Part shown: one piece after another, positions 1-6,787 of the stretch
Position numbering within the stretch: position 1 is the stretch's first letter
Layout of the letters: the number at the start of each line of letters is the position of its first letter
From: an uncultured Atopobiaceae bacterium
GTDB taxonomy: Bacteria; Actinomycetota; Coriobacteriia; Coriobacteriales; Atopobiaceae
NCBI GenBank assembly: GCA_944321005.1
Contig: CALUJT010000048.1
Span: forward strand, 1-11,189
DNA length: 11,189 nt
Direction of reading: 5' to 3'
Program-made: the position numbers and the translations under genes
The notes under the pieces: generated by a model
The model's database searches: none
Seen by the model: only the letters and a program-made list of their open reading frames with translations
What the model was told of the DNA's origin: nothing

Positions 1-4
1 TAAT

Positions 5-9
5 CCTCC
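5..9 (-). promoter_or_regulatory. Ribosome binding site of the next minus-strand gene, outside the window
   Basis: Read on the minus strand, the left edge is GATTGGAGGATTA, a GGAGG core close to the window end. It implies that another gene of the same operon starts just left of position 1. Inference from motif and spacing only. Confidence 0.4.
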
Positions 10-15
10 AATCGG

Positions 16-48
16 GCCCCGGCGCCGTGAACGGGGCGGCGCCGGGGC
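16..48 (-). other. GC-rich hairpin between the CxC-motif gene and the next gene
   Basis: GCCCCGGCGCC (16-26) pairs perfectly with GGCGCCGGGGC (38-48) around an 11-nt loop. It lies 14 nt after the stop codon of the minus-strand gene ending at 63 and just before a GGAGG ribosome binding site. There is no T-tract on either side, so it may be an intercistronic stability element or a partial attenuator rather than a full intrinsic terminator. Confidence 0.5.
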
Positions 49-62
49 GGTACCTCTGTCTG

Positions 63-737
63 CTACTGCTTCTGGTTCTGCTGCGAGAGCGCGGTCGCGA
101 GCTCGAGGCTCCTGGCGCACCACGCGGCGAGGCGCGGCCTCGCGCGCTCCTCCATGATGGTGTGCGCGGTGCTGAGCAGTGGCTCTTTGGCGAGGTGCGA
201 GTAGAAGGCCCTTTCGAGCAGCCAGAACGCCTGCTCCGCCGACGTGCCGGGGAGGCTGTCGTCCTCGACGGGCTCGAGCGCCTCGATGTCGAGGAGGCCG
301 CGGATCGCCTTGTGGCTGACGGCGTGCGGGTAGATGACGCTCTCGTTGCTCTTGACGGCGAGCGGGCGCCCCGCAGGGAGCGAGGCGCTCTCGCGCTGGA
401 GCAAGAGGAGGGCCTTGAACTCGTCGAGGCGTTCGGCGCGGAAGGCGATCTCGAACTGCTTCGAGCACGTGGTGCCGATGGGGCCCAGCAGCTCGCCGGT
501 CTGCCTATGAACCATGATGAACCCCGTCGGGAGGCGCTCGTGCCCGCAGATGCAGTTGATCGACAGGTCCCAGTGCCCGAGGGTGTCGAACGCGCAGGCG
601 GGGGCCCAGAGGCGCATGGCATCGACGAACTGGTCGATGTCCATGCAGGCGGGCAGATCCGGAAGGCCGAGCGCGCGTGCGAGGATCTTGCGAGCGCAAG
701 GGGAGAATTCGGAGGCGGTCATGACGCTTGAATACAT
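63..737 (-). CDS. Hypothetical protein with CxCG…GxxC zinc-finger-like motif
   Basis: A 224-aa protein that I cannot assign to a named family. Residues 56-95 hold a pattern found in many phage and mobile-element proteins: Cys62-x-Cys64-Gly-His66, a short stretch with 'RQTGEL' (78-83), then Gly-x-x-Cys91 followed by 'KQF'. This looks like a small treble-clef or knuckle zinc site with a beta-hairpin between the two metal ligand groups, so a nucleic-acid-binding role is possible. The rest appears mostly helical, with a Leu-rich segment near 107-115 ('EFKALLLLQ'). There is no signal peptide or membrane segment. ATG at 737 is preceded by GAAGG about 9 nt upstream; a second ATG at 722 is an alternative start. 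It lies 76 nt after the helicase gene, in the same direction, so it is probably co-transcribed with the replication genes. Confidence 0.75.
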   Translation of the reverse strand: MYSSVMTASEFSPCARKILARALGLPDLPACMDIDQFVDAMRLWAPACAFDTLGHWDLSINCICGHERLPTGFIMVHRQTGELLGPIGTTCSKQFEIAFRAERLDEFKALLLLQRESASLPAGRPLAVKSNESVIYPHAVSHKAIRGLLDIEALEPVEDDSLPGTSAEQAFWLLERAFYSHLAKEPLLSTAHTIMEERARPRLAAWCARSLELATALSQQNQKQ

Positions 738-813
738 TTACATCGCCCTTCTTCTTGGAAAGAGTGGTGCGGCGGACCTATGAGATGCCGCCGCACCTGG
801 TGGAAACTGATGG

Positions 814-2094
814 CTAATCGTTTGCGGTAGCAGGGGCGCCGTCAGATGAGGCGCCGCCGTAGAACCACCGCTTGGTGGTCGGCTGCCCTTTGTACCGCTT
901 GCGGGCCGCGCGGAGGCGGGGCCAGCGGTTCTGGAGCTCCGCGTCGAACTCGCCCCTGGTCAGGGGCTTTTCTCCGGAAGCCGAGCACCAGGTCGAATAA
1001 TTCAGGTACGTCGTGGTGCAGGGCTCGCCGTTGAGGTCCGCCGGCTGCACATCCGAGTCGTCCGCCCACTGCTCCACCGTGGAGCTCAGCGCGATGATGC
1101 CGCCGAGGGCGGCGTCGCCATCGGGGCAGGGCGTCGGTCCCTGCGCGAGCAGGCGCCTGAGCCCGGAGACGGCGTGCACGAGCAGGGCGGGCATGCCGTC
1201 ATCGGTCACGATGTCATCGAGCGGGTTCGGCCCGTTCTTGGGGAACTGCCGCTTCAGCGGGATAACGACCGGGCGGCGTTGGAGCCCTGAGTCCACGAGG
1301 AACGGAGGCACCTTGTTGGCCGCCAGGATGACCGTCGCGTACGGCTTGAACTCGACGAGAGGGCCGTTCTTCGTGTCGCTCGACACCGTGTCGCCCGTGA
1401 CGACGCGCTTGAGGACGCTGAGCGAACTCTGGTCCGGGCGCGTGCTGGGCGCGTCGGTCGAGCCGACGACGAGCTTGCCGGCGATGTTCGCGGCCATGAA
1501 GCGCTGCCCGTACGCCTGGATGTCGAGCGCGAGCGAGTTCTTCCCGCCCACCTCGGCGAAGCAGAGCTCGGCGAGGGTCGACTTGCCGTTCGAGGCGTCG
1601 CCCCTCGGGACGGGGGCCATGCCGACGATGATGAACATGCAGGAGAGCTTTCCGCGATAAAGCGCCGCGCCGAGCATCTCCTCGATGCGGGCGCGCACGC
1701 TCGGGTCGTCCGCTGCGGTGGAATCGAGGTAGCCCTCGACCGCAGCGGACGTCGCTGCGCGATCCCAACACCACGGGATCTGGTTGGGGACCAGGAGGTC
1801 GGGCGAGGTTTCGAGCAGCTTGAGCGTCTCGACGTCGAGGACGCCGTTCTTGAAGGCGATATAGCGCGAAGGGGCATAGCGCCCCTCCGGTGCGAGGAGC
1901 GACACGAGGTCGCGGATCTCGTTGCGGTTGGCCCTCGTCGTGCGACGGTCGAGCGCGACGATCAACTCGTCGAGCTTGCGGTCGCCCGCATGCCAGATGC
2001 CGCCGGTGAAGAAGTGAACGATGTCGTCGACGAGGCATGCGTGGTACGTCCCGATGATCTTCTCGGCGATGGATACGATATCAACCTTATCCAC
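814..2094 (-). CDS. SF3 (D5/P4-type) replicative helicase
   Basis: A 426-aa phage/plasmid D5-like helicase, which in this family assembles as a ring ATPase that unwinds the element's DNA at its origin. Residues ~17-150 resemble the D5_N region. The SF3 core covers ~150-280: Walker A GDASNGKST (165-173), a Walker B-like strand 'KLVVGSTDAP' (207-216), sensor/motif C 'TVILAANKVP' (254-263) and the 'GLQRR' arginine-finger segment (270-274). Residues ~360-412 look like the C-terminal winged-helix DNA-binding domain of P4/D5 proteins. Oddities: an 'APVPR' insertion directly before the P-loop, and 'STD' where relatives usually have an acidic pair or Glu. The GTG start at 2094 is preceded by GGGGAGGTGA and overlaps the primase stop (GTGGATAA), indicating translational coupling. 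In many relatives primase and helicase form one polypeptide; here they are separate. Confidence 0.88.
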   Translation of the reverse strand: MDKVDIVSIAEKIIGTYHACLVDDIVHFFTGGIWHAGDRKLDELIVALDRRTTRANRNEIRDLVSLLAPEGRYAPSRYIAFKNGVLDVETLKLLETSPDLLVPNQIPWCWDRAATSAAVEGYLDSTAADDPSVRARIEEMLGAALYRGKLSCMFIIVGMAPVPRGDASNGKSTLAELCFAEVGGKNSLALDIQAYGQRFMAANIAGKLVVGSTDAPSTRPDQSSLSVLKRVVTGDTVSSDTKNGPLVEFKPYATVILAANKVPPFLVDSGLQRRPVVIPLKRQFPKNGPNPLDDIVTDDGMPALLVHAVSGLRRLLAQGPTPCPDGDAALGGIIALSSTVEQWADDSDVQPADLNGEPCTTTYLNYSTWCSASGEKPLTRGEFDAELQNRWPRLRAARKRYKGQPTTKRWFYGGASSDGAPATAND

Positions 2095-2962
2095 GGCCGC
2101 TCACCTCCCCGAAGCGCGGCGCCCCCACGTCGGGGAGCAGCGCGGCTTTCGCGGCGATGTCCTCGCCGGGCTCGTGGGCGCATGCGTTCTCGACGATGCG
2201 GAGAACCTCCGAACCACCGAGGCGAGGCCGGCAGAGCACGTGGTTGTAGCTCGCGGTCATGACCGCGACGTCCTGCGGGGTGCCGCCTCGCGCGCGGATG
2301 TGGCATGCGTAGCGATAGCAGGCGTCGTTGCGACCGCCCTTGCCAACGATGAGGTCGAGGCCGCGGATCTTCTTCTGTTCCTCGGAGCCCTTGCCCCGGA
2401 TCGTCGCGATGAGCTTCAGCACGCGCTCGTCGGCGGTCGCGATGTCGACTTCCCCGGGGCCGCGCCCGGGCAGGAAGCGATACCCGCTACCGCCCTCCAG
2501 CACGGACGGCGGGGCGACGACGTAGCCGCCCTCGCCGCGGATGTCGACCCCCAGCCTGGGGTTGGTCGAGTTGCGCGGCAGCGGGACGTCGCTCGGCACG
2601 CGGTAGTACAGGTGCGTGCCCCCCGAGCCCGTGCGGACCGTGAGCGTTTCGCCCAGCTTGCCCTCGGCGCGCTCGAAGGCGCGCATGAACTTGCGGCCGT
2701 CCACGCCATGGTTGTCGACGTCGATGACGGCGAGGTCGTAGGACGCGCTGCCCGTCATCACCCCGATGTTGGCATTAGGATGCTCCTCGAGGTACTTGAC
2801 GAGGCGGTCGTAGGTCCACTCACCGTGGGCCCAGGGCCCGGTGGGGGTTTTCCCGCCGGGCACCAGGGGAAGCAGCGCGAGGCCGAGCCTGATGAGCTGC
2901 TTCGCGGATTCGACCTTCTCCGCGCTAGTCATCGCAGCCATCGCCCCACAGGTCGTCGGCAT
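2087..2962 (-). CDS. Bifunctional DNA primase/polymerase (Prim-Pol family)
   Basis: An archaeo-eukaryotic-type primase-polymerase that would make primers, and possibly extend DNA, during replication of the element. Counting from ATG at 2962 (291 aa), the catalytic motifs are the metal-binding DVD at 81-83 in 'VIDVDN', the 'SGGTHLYYR' segment at 113-121 with its nucleotide-binding His, and 'DIRGEGGYVVAPPS' at 140-153, all typical of the PF09250-type domain. Residues ~200-265 ('GKGGRNDACYRYACHIR…' onward) match a PriCT-type helical C-terminal region. The start is uncertain. ATG at 2962 has GAGGAG only 4 nt upstream; ATG at 2932 would overlap the upstream stop as ATGACTAG, mirroring the GTGGATAA overlap downstream; GTG at 2977 is also open. 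All of these overlap the upstream gene, so translational coupling is likely. The downstream helicase is its expected partner. Confidence 0.87.
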   Translation of the reverse strand: MPTTCGAMAAMTSAEKVESAKQLIRLGLALLPLVPGGKTPTGPWAHGEWTYDRLVKYLEEHPNANIGVMTGSASYDLAVIDVDNHGVDGRKFMRAFERAEGKLGETLTVRTGSGGTHLYYRVPSDVPLPRNSTNPRLGVDIRGEGGYVVAPPSVLEGGSGYRFLPGRGPGEVDIATADERVLKLIATIRGKGSEEQKKIRGLDLIVGKGGRNDACYRYACHIRARGGTPQDVAVMTASYNHVLCRPRLGGSEVLRIVENACAHEPGEDIAAKAALLPDVGAPRFGEVSGRG

Positions 2963-3569
2963 CGTGCTCCTCGTCACCGTCGTCGGTGAACGAGAGCGGG
3001 ATGCCGGGCGAGTAGGGAGCGCGCGTGCCGCCCAGGTCGATGTCGCCCGGGATACGGTACGAGCCGGTCGCCATGGCGTCCGCTGGAATGAGCGTGAAGT
3101 TCGGCATGGAGCCGACCTCGCCGCGGCTATCGTGCTTCTCTTTGTAGTTCACCGTGAAACCGAGACGCTTACCGACGTAGTCGGACGCATCGCTGTTCCA
3201 GGTTTCGAAGGGATTGAAGCCGGGGTTGTAGCTCCCGATCGCCGCGAGGTCGAGCTTCAGACGCTGGATGCGCTCGGGCTCGAAGCTGAGATACAGCATG
3301 TGCACGTAGCTGGGGGCATCGGGGCGCTTCTCGAAGAACCCGCCTTGCGGGCCCTCGGCGACGTCGATGATGAACTCGGCGCGCCTCTTCTCCGCGTTCG
3401 CGCGCACCTCGGTGATGATACCGAGGTATGCGCCGCGGGGAAGGAGGTTCGCCTTCGGATCGGTCTCGATGGCACCGAAATCGATGATGCCGAGGCCGAA
3501 TTTACTCATCTTGGCGGGCGTGGGACCGCCCGCGGGCGCAGACGCGCCGAAAGGTGTAGAATCAATCAT
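2925..3569 (-). CDS. DUF669-like protein, putative ssDNA-binding protein with acidic tail
   Basis: A 214-aa protein whose layout resembles phage DUF669 proteins: an N-terminal 'LLPRGAYLGIITEV' beta-strand (42-55), a conserved middle with 'FIIDVAEGPQGGFF' (66-79) and 'IGSYNPGFNPFE' (111-122), and a strand block 'YVGKRLGFTVNY' (131-142). DUF669 genes commonly sit beside phage primases and helicases. Residues 196-214 are strongly acidic, with ten Asp/Glu and a single aromatic Trp, recalling the acidic partner-binding tail of single-strand binding proteins, although it does not end in the usual DIPF. An SSB-like role at the fork is my inference; the family match is by eye. ATG at 3569 is preceded by AAGGAG with 8-nt spacing. 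Its stop overlaps the primase gene. Confidence 0.7.
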   Translation of the reverse strand: MIDSTPFGASAPAGGPTPAKMSKFGLGIIDFGAIETDPKANLLPRGAYLGIITEVRANAEKRRAEFIIDVAEGPQGGFFEKRPDAPSYVHMLYLSFEPERIQRLKLDLAAIGSYNPGFNPFETWNSDASDYVGKRLGFTVNYKEKHDSRGEVGSMPNFTLIPADAMATGSYRIPGDIDLGGTRAPYSPGIPLSFTDDGDEEHDADDLWGDGCDD

Positions 3570-3613
3570 GATTCTGACTCCTTACCTTCTTGTGATGGGT
3601 ATTTCTATGCGAT

Positions 3614-3619
3614 TGTCAA
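3614..3619 (-). promoter_or_regulatory. Possible isolated -35 box (TTGACA) before the DUF669-like gene
   Basis: A perfect TTGACA on the minus strand, 45 nt upstream of the ATG at 3569. At 17-nt spacing the -10 would be ATCACA, a poor match, so this is either a weak or activated promoter or chance. The gene is more safely read as expressed from the promoter before the excisionase gene. Confidence 0.2.
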
Positions 3620-3636
3620 GGAGCTCGGTTTCACTG

Positions 3637-3669
3637 GGCGGTTTTGGAGATTGGCCCTCCGAGACCGCC
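3637..3669 (-). other. Hairpin in the leader between the HTH gene and the DUF669-like gene
   Basis: On the minus strand GGCGGT-CTC-GGAG pairs with CTCC-AAA-ACCGCC around a 7-nt loop, giving a 6-bp and a 4-bp stem separated by a symmetric internal loop. It lies in the 169-nt gap between two genes of the operon, where no convincing ORF is seen. Possible roles are an RNA processing or attenuation element, or an operator; no T-tract follows. Confidence 0.35.
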
Positions 3670-3738
3670 ACAGCTTTCATGGGTTCGGTTGGCCCATGGG
3701 GCGTGATTCGCGCCGCGCCCAGCGCCTGATGTGCCTCG

Positions 3739-3987
3739 CTAGTCGAGGTCGAACTGCTTGAGCAGCGCATCACGGTTGATGCGCCACAGGCTGGCGACGC
3801 GCACAGCTTTGATTTCGCCCTTCTCGCACAGCCTGGTTACCGTGCGCGGGGTCACCTTGAGTAGGCGCGCCGCCTGCGATGTCGTAAGCAGCTGAGGCAG
3901 AGCCTCAACAGCGCGGGCTTTGCTATCGCCCAGCAGGCCCGTATGAATGTAGTTACGGGGCTGCGTGTCCACACTGTTCTCTGCCAT
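3739..3987 (-). CDS. Excisionase/MerR-type helix-turn-helix protein
   Basis: An 82-aa DNA-binding protein. Residues 33-78 match the HTH_17 'DNA-binding domain, excisionase family' pattern: 'LLTTSQAARLLKVTPRTVTR' (33-52), then 'LCEKGEIKAVRV' (53-64) and the wing 'LWRINRDALLKQF' (67-79). Such proteins bend DNA at attachment sites to favour excision by the integrase and can also regulate transcription. The first ~30 residues have no clear fold. ATG at 3987 has the strong ribosome binding site AAAGGAGGAG with a 3-4 nt spacer. It is the first gene after the promoter at 4083-4111 and heads the replication operon, so excision and replication may be switched on together. It is separated from the integrase by the 351-aa gene. 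The excisionase role is inferred from family and context. Confidence 0.82.
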   Translation of the reverse strand: MAENSVDTQPRNYIHTGLLGDSKARAVEALPQLLTTSQAARLLKVTPRTVTRLCEKGEIKAVRVASLWRINRDALLKQFDLD

Positions 3988-4022
3988 GGTCTCCTCCTTT
4001 CTATTGGTTCCGGCTGGTTTCC

Positions 4023-4044
4023 GGCCCGTTTTTCTTCGCGGGCC
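4023..4044 (-). other. Short inverted repeat in the excisionase gene leader
   Basis: GGCCCG (4023-4028) and CGGGCC (4039-4044) form a 6-bp perfect stem around a 10-nt loop, in the ~90-nt leader between the promoter and the HTH gene's ribosome binding site. It is close to neither a T-tract nor the start codon. It could be an operator or leader RNA fold; evidence is limited to base pairing. Confidence 0.3.
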
Positions 4045-4082
4045 GCCTGCGTCCGAGGGGGTGCTCCCTGTCGGATGAGCAC

Positions 4083-4111
4083 ACTGTATTCCGATGAGAA
4101 AGCCATGTCTA
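4083..4111 (-). promoter_or_regulatory. Sigma70-like promoter for the excisionase/replication operon
   Basis: On the minus strand TAGACA (5 of 6 to TTGACA) and TACAGT (4 of 6 to TATAAT) are separated by exactly 17 nt. Transcription would start near 4075, leaving a leader of about 88 nt before the HTH gene. This region (about 4050-4350) is noticeably more A/T-rich than the genes it serves and carries no convincing ORF on either strand, as expected for a control region. Confidence 0.55.
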
Positions 4112-4348
4112 GCTGCGAAAACGTCGCATTATGGCGAGAGGGAAAAGAGTTGTGTGCCGGGAGCCCCAAGTCTTTTCGCCTTCTCGAGACTTATCGGGAA
4201 GCGCGAGAGGAAAGCGAAAAAAGGCATCGAGAATGCGCAGGATGGAAATATCTAAAGTTTCTTCTGCGATTTTGCTTTTTGAGGCGCCATTGCCTCGTTG
4301 GCTACACATCTCCTACACATATTGGATTTCGCCGCGCTTACTTAGATA

Positions 4349-4401
4349 CAAACGCGAGACCCGCATGCCTTCCTGAAGAATTCATGCGGGCCTCGCGTTT
4401 G
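4349..4401 (-). terminator. Long hairpin ending the integrase operon
   Basis: Two 19-nt arms (4349-4367 and 4383-4401) are inverted copies with one mismatch, around a 15-nt loop. The one mismatch is informative: in minus-strand RNA it is a G·U wobble, so the stem stays continuous, while in plus-strand RNA it is an unpairable A·C. That points to selection in the minus-strand transcript, which comes from the 351-aa gene ending at 4448. The T-tract is weak, so a role in RNA stability or as an origin structure is also possible. Confidence 0.55.
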
Positions 4402-4447
4402 CGTAAGGACAGGATGTTCGTTTAGCTCTGGTTGTCGTTCGATGCGT

Positions 4448-5503
4448 TTAGTCTTTCTTGCGATCAAGACCAAGGCCGCCGACGTACTCGTCGAGCACGA
4501 TGGAGGCGGTGACATCCCCCTCGGCACCCGTAATAAGCCCCTTCAGATTGAAGTCAGTGACTCCTGAAATTGCTTCTGATTTGTTGTTCAAGTTTTCGTC
4601 TTCATCATTCTCGGATAACGGTGCTCTAGCCGATATTTCTGCGGCCAGAGTTGACCGCACCTGCTCTTGATTGGATATCAGGGCGCACAGGTCTCGCTGC
4701 CCGGGGTGCCTACCGTATGTTGTTCTATACATCCCTCGTATGAGTAAATTGAGGTGGTCCGTCTCGGGGAGATTGGGCCATTCGAGTTCAGGTCTAGCTT
4801 CAATCTGTTTATCATTAGCTTGGAATTGTTGCCGAATAAGCAAGAGGTGTGCTTCCTGAAGGAGGTGCTCCCGGTCATTGGCATTGAGGATCTGGATAGC
4901 CTCCACCAAGACGCGCGCTGAATACTCTTTTGAAAGTGCCTCCGCGTACTCCTCGTCTTCGGGGTTGTCTAAAAGCAGTCCCTGGAGTGTGCAGTATGCC
5001 GAGCTCTTTTCCTTCAGTCTGTCCAAGGCTTCTCTGCTTTGGCGTTCGGGCTCCTCTTCATCATCGGCTACATCGTCTGAGGGATTTTCGATTTCAAAAA
5101 TCTGGCGCTCGACATCGAAAATCTCGTATTCGAGCCAGCTGAGTAGAGCTTCATAGTTCTGAAGCGAAATTGAGTGAGGTTCGCGCAGAATATTTTGCGC
5201 GGTCTTGAGCGATGGTAGTTCGCTCGTGTGATCCGGACTGTCAATTCGGTATTCGGCGGCTAGGACATTCTGTAGGACCCCGGTGAGTTCGCGTCCCGAT
5301 TTGCCGGAGAATGCGGCGAGGGCATCCCTCATCGCGCTCCTATACTTCTCAGGTTCGATACTGTCGGACAGCGGCCCTCTCATGCCGCCCTTGCGGTGTC
5401 GAGTTGCGGGCCTTCCCATTTTATGGTGTGCGCGGTATTTTCGATACGCTTCTGCAAACTCATCCGTAAGCGGCTGCATGCCTTCGCGCCCAAGAACTCC
5501 CAT
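4448..5503 (-). CDS. Unrecognised 351-aa acidic protein behind the integrase
   Basis: I do not recognise this protein. It has no signal peptide or membrane segment. A basic N-terminal stretch (22-43, 'KYRAHHKMGRPATRHRKGG' region) is followed by a helical part. Residues ~98-125 ('SLKTAQNILREPHSISLQN' onward) faintly resemble a phage-repressor HTH. An acidic linker at 141-153 is followed by long charged helices (153-235) that could be coiled coils, then an acidic, Asn-rich C-terminal part (297-310). Base composition is visibly less GC-rich than the primase and helicase genes. ATG at 5503 has AGGGGG with 4-nt spacing and is only 8 nt from the integrase stop, so the two are co-transcribed. Its place between int and xis is where lysogeny regulators or accessory defence genes often sit; either role is a guess. 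Confidence 0.75.
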   Translation of the reverse strand: MGVLGREGMQPLTDEFAEAYRKYRAHHKMGRPATRHRKGGMRGPLSDSIEPEKYRSAMRDALAAFSGKSGRELTGVLQNVLAAEYRIDSPDHTSELPSLKTAQNILREPHSISLQNYEALLSWLEYEIFDVERQIFEIENPSDDVADDEEEPERQSREALDRLKEKSSAYCTLQGLLLDNPEDEEYAEALSKEYSARVLVEAIQILNANDREHLLQEAHLLLIRQQFQANDKQIEARPELEWPNLPETDHLNLLIRGMYRTTYGRHPGQRDLCALISNQEQVRSTLAAEISARAPLSENDEDENLNNKSEAISGVTDFNLKGLITGAEGDVTASIVLDEYVGGLGLDRKKD

Positions 5504-5511
5504 GATTCCCC

Positions 5512-6729
5512 CTACTGTCCGTTATCGATCGAAGTGCTGCCGAGTTCGAGCATGTCCTCGGGAATCGGACCGCTTGCAATCTCCTCCGTCGCGCGTTCCA
5601 TGGCGCGGCGCTTCGCCTCGGCATCGGCATTCGCATAGATGTTTAGAGTCATAGCGGCGTTGGCATGACCTAGGATGCTCGAAACGCTCTTGACATCGGC
5701 GCCTGATTTGATCGCCGCGGTGGCGAACGTGTGCCTGAGGTCGTGGAATGCGGGAGGCTTTCCCTCCATTCCCACAAGGCCAAGGGATTTGGAGATCGCC
5801 TTCCATTCGCGCCACAGCGAGTGCGGACTCATGTATGACCCGTCGATTCTTCCTATCACATGGAGATCGGGGGTCATTGCGATGCCGGCCTCCATGCACT
5901 CTTCCATCATCTCGGTGCGCCTGTCCTTGAGTGCGTTCACCAGCTCTTGTGGTATGGGAATGTCTCGGCGGCTCCCTCCCGTTTTAGGCTCCTTCTCATA
6001 GGTCTTTCCGCCATCGCGTCCGATGACATTGCGGATATGAATAACACCAGTTTGGAGATCGACGTCTTTCCACCGCAGGCCGCACAGCTCCTGCTCTCGC
6101 ATTCCCGTATGGAGCGCCATTCGGATTGCAAGGTTAACAGGGGTCTTTCCAGCAATGTCGAGATACGCGATGAGTTTTGCCCTCTGGTCGGAACCGAGCG
6201 AGTTGGGTTCCGCCTTCTTCAGCTTGGGGGCTTTCACCACATCGACGGGACTGTACTTTATGACGCGCCTCTGCACAGCATCCTTGTATGCTGCCTTCAG
6301 CAGATTGAGGGCCTTTCGAATTGTGGAAGCTGCGTATCCGTTTGCCGCCATGCTGTTAATCCATGCCTGCACGGCGTCAGCATCCAAGTCCTCTACTGCA
6401 ATTGAGCCCAGTCCCGAATCGATGTGCCTCTGCATCGCCCGGTAGGGGGTCAAGGTTGATCTTTCGACCGATTGCGACGATTCAAGCGTATCGATGTACT
6501 GTGCGACAAAGGCGCCGACATTATCGGGGCGCTTTATTCCCGGCGTTTCGCGTCGAGCCTTCTCCTCCATTTCATCTCGCCACGCCTCAAGCTCACGCTT
6601 TGCTTCACGCTTGCCCGTTGATTTCAGCATGCGGTACTTCGCACACCATTTTCCATTCTCGTCTTTATAGTTGATGCGTCCTTTAAACCCCGTGGGCGTC
6701 TCTGAAAGTTGGGCGCTCGTGTATTTCAT
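5512..6729 (-). CDS. int: Tyrosine-type site-specific integrase
   Basis: A 405-aa tyrosine recombinase that would integrate the element into, and with the HTH protein excise it from, the tRNA site to its right. Residues ~1-60 form an AP2-like arm-site-binding region ('GFKGRINYKDENGKW'), ~70-165 the SAM-like core-binding domain, and ~175-375 the catalytic domain. All catalytic residues are present: Arg211 ('HTGMREQEL'), the likely beta-hairpin Lys249, His329-x-x-Arg332 ('FHDLRHTF'), His355 ('LGHAN') and nucleophile Tyr365 ('LNIYAN'). Full length for the family, with no frameshift. ATG at 6729 follows an excellent ribosome binding site, GAGGAGG with 5-nt spacing. Its promoter and three leader repeats lie between it and the attachment site, the usual arrangement for integrases beside attR. 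Confidence 0.95.
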   Translation of the reverse strand: MKYTSAQLSETPTGFKGRINYKDENGKWCAKYRMLKSTGKREAKRELEAWRDEMEEKARRETPGIKRPDNVGAFVAQYIDTLESSQSVERSTLTPYRAMQRHIDSGLGSIAVEDLDADAVQAWINSMAANGYAASTIRKALNLLKAAYKDAVQRRVIKYSPVDVVKAPKLKKAEPNSLGSDQRAKLIAYLDIAGKTPVNLAIRMALHTGMREQELCGLRWKDVDLQTGVIHIRNVIGRDGGKTYEKEPKTGGSRRDIPIPQELVNALKDRRTEMMEECMEAGIAMTPDLHVIGRIDGSYMSPHSLWREWKAISKSLGLVGMEGKPPAFHDLRHTFATAAIKSGADVKSVSSILGHANAAMTLNIYANADAEAKRRAMERATEEIASGPIPEDMLELGSTSIDNGQ

Positions 6730-6741
6730 GATTGCCTCCTC

Positions 6742-6775
6742 AGGAACAAAATGAGGAACAAAATAGGAACAAAAC
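6742..6775 (-). repeat. Three tandem AGGAACAAAA repeats in the integrase leader
   Basis: AGGAACAAAAT at 6742-6752 and 6754-6764 and AGGAACAAAAC at 6765-6775 are spaced 12 and 11 bp, about one helical turn each, so they present the same DNA face. They lie between the integrase promoter and its ribosome binding site. This fits arm-type binding sites for the integrase or excisionase, or an operator for autoregulation. The repeats are seen directly; the role is inferred. Confidence 0.6.
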
Positions 6776-6787
6776 TTCCTTGTCTAT

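Noticed and set aside
27..731. Plus-strand 234-aa ORF opposite the CxC-motif gene
   Set aside because: Starts inside the hairpin at 16-48 with no ribosome binding site and mirrors the minus-strand gene; its composition is typical of an antisense frame.
3582..3773. Minus-strand 63-aa ORF between the HTH gene and the DUF669-like gene
   Set aside because: It overlaps the HTH gene, lacks a ribosome binding site at every start and covers a hairpin; composition is not protein-like.
4109..4309. Minus-strand ORF of 66 aa upstream of the excisionase promoter
   Set aside because: Its ATG has GGAG directly adjacent (no spacer), no family resemblance, and it ends inside the promoter -35 region; better read as non-coding control sequence.
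3943..4425. Plus-strand ORF of 160 aa across the control region between the HTH gene and the 351-aa gene
   Set aside because: It would be divergent, like a repressor, but it overlaps the HTH start, both arms of the long hairpin and the minus-strand promoter, has odd Cys/Arg-rich composition and lacks a well-placed ribosome binding site at its inner ATG (4076).
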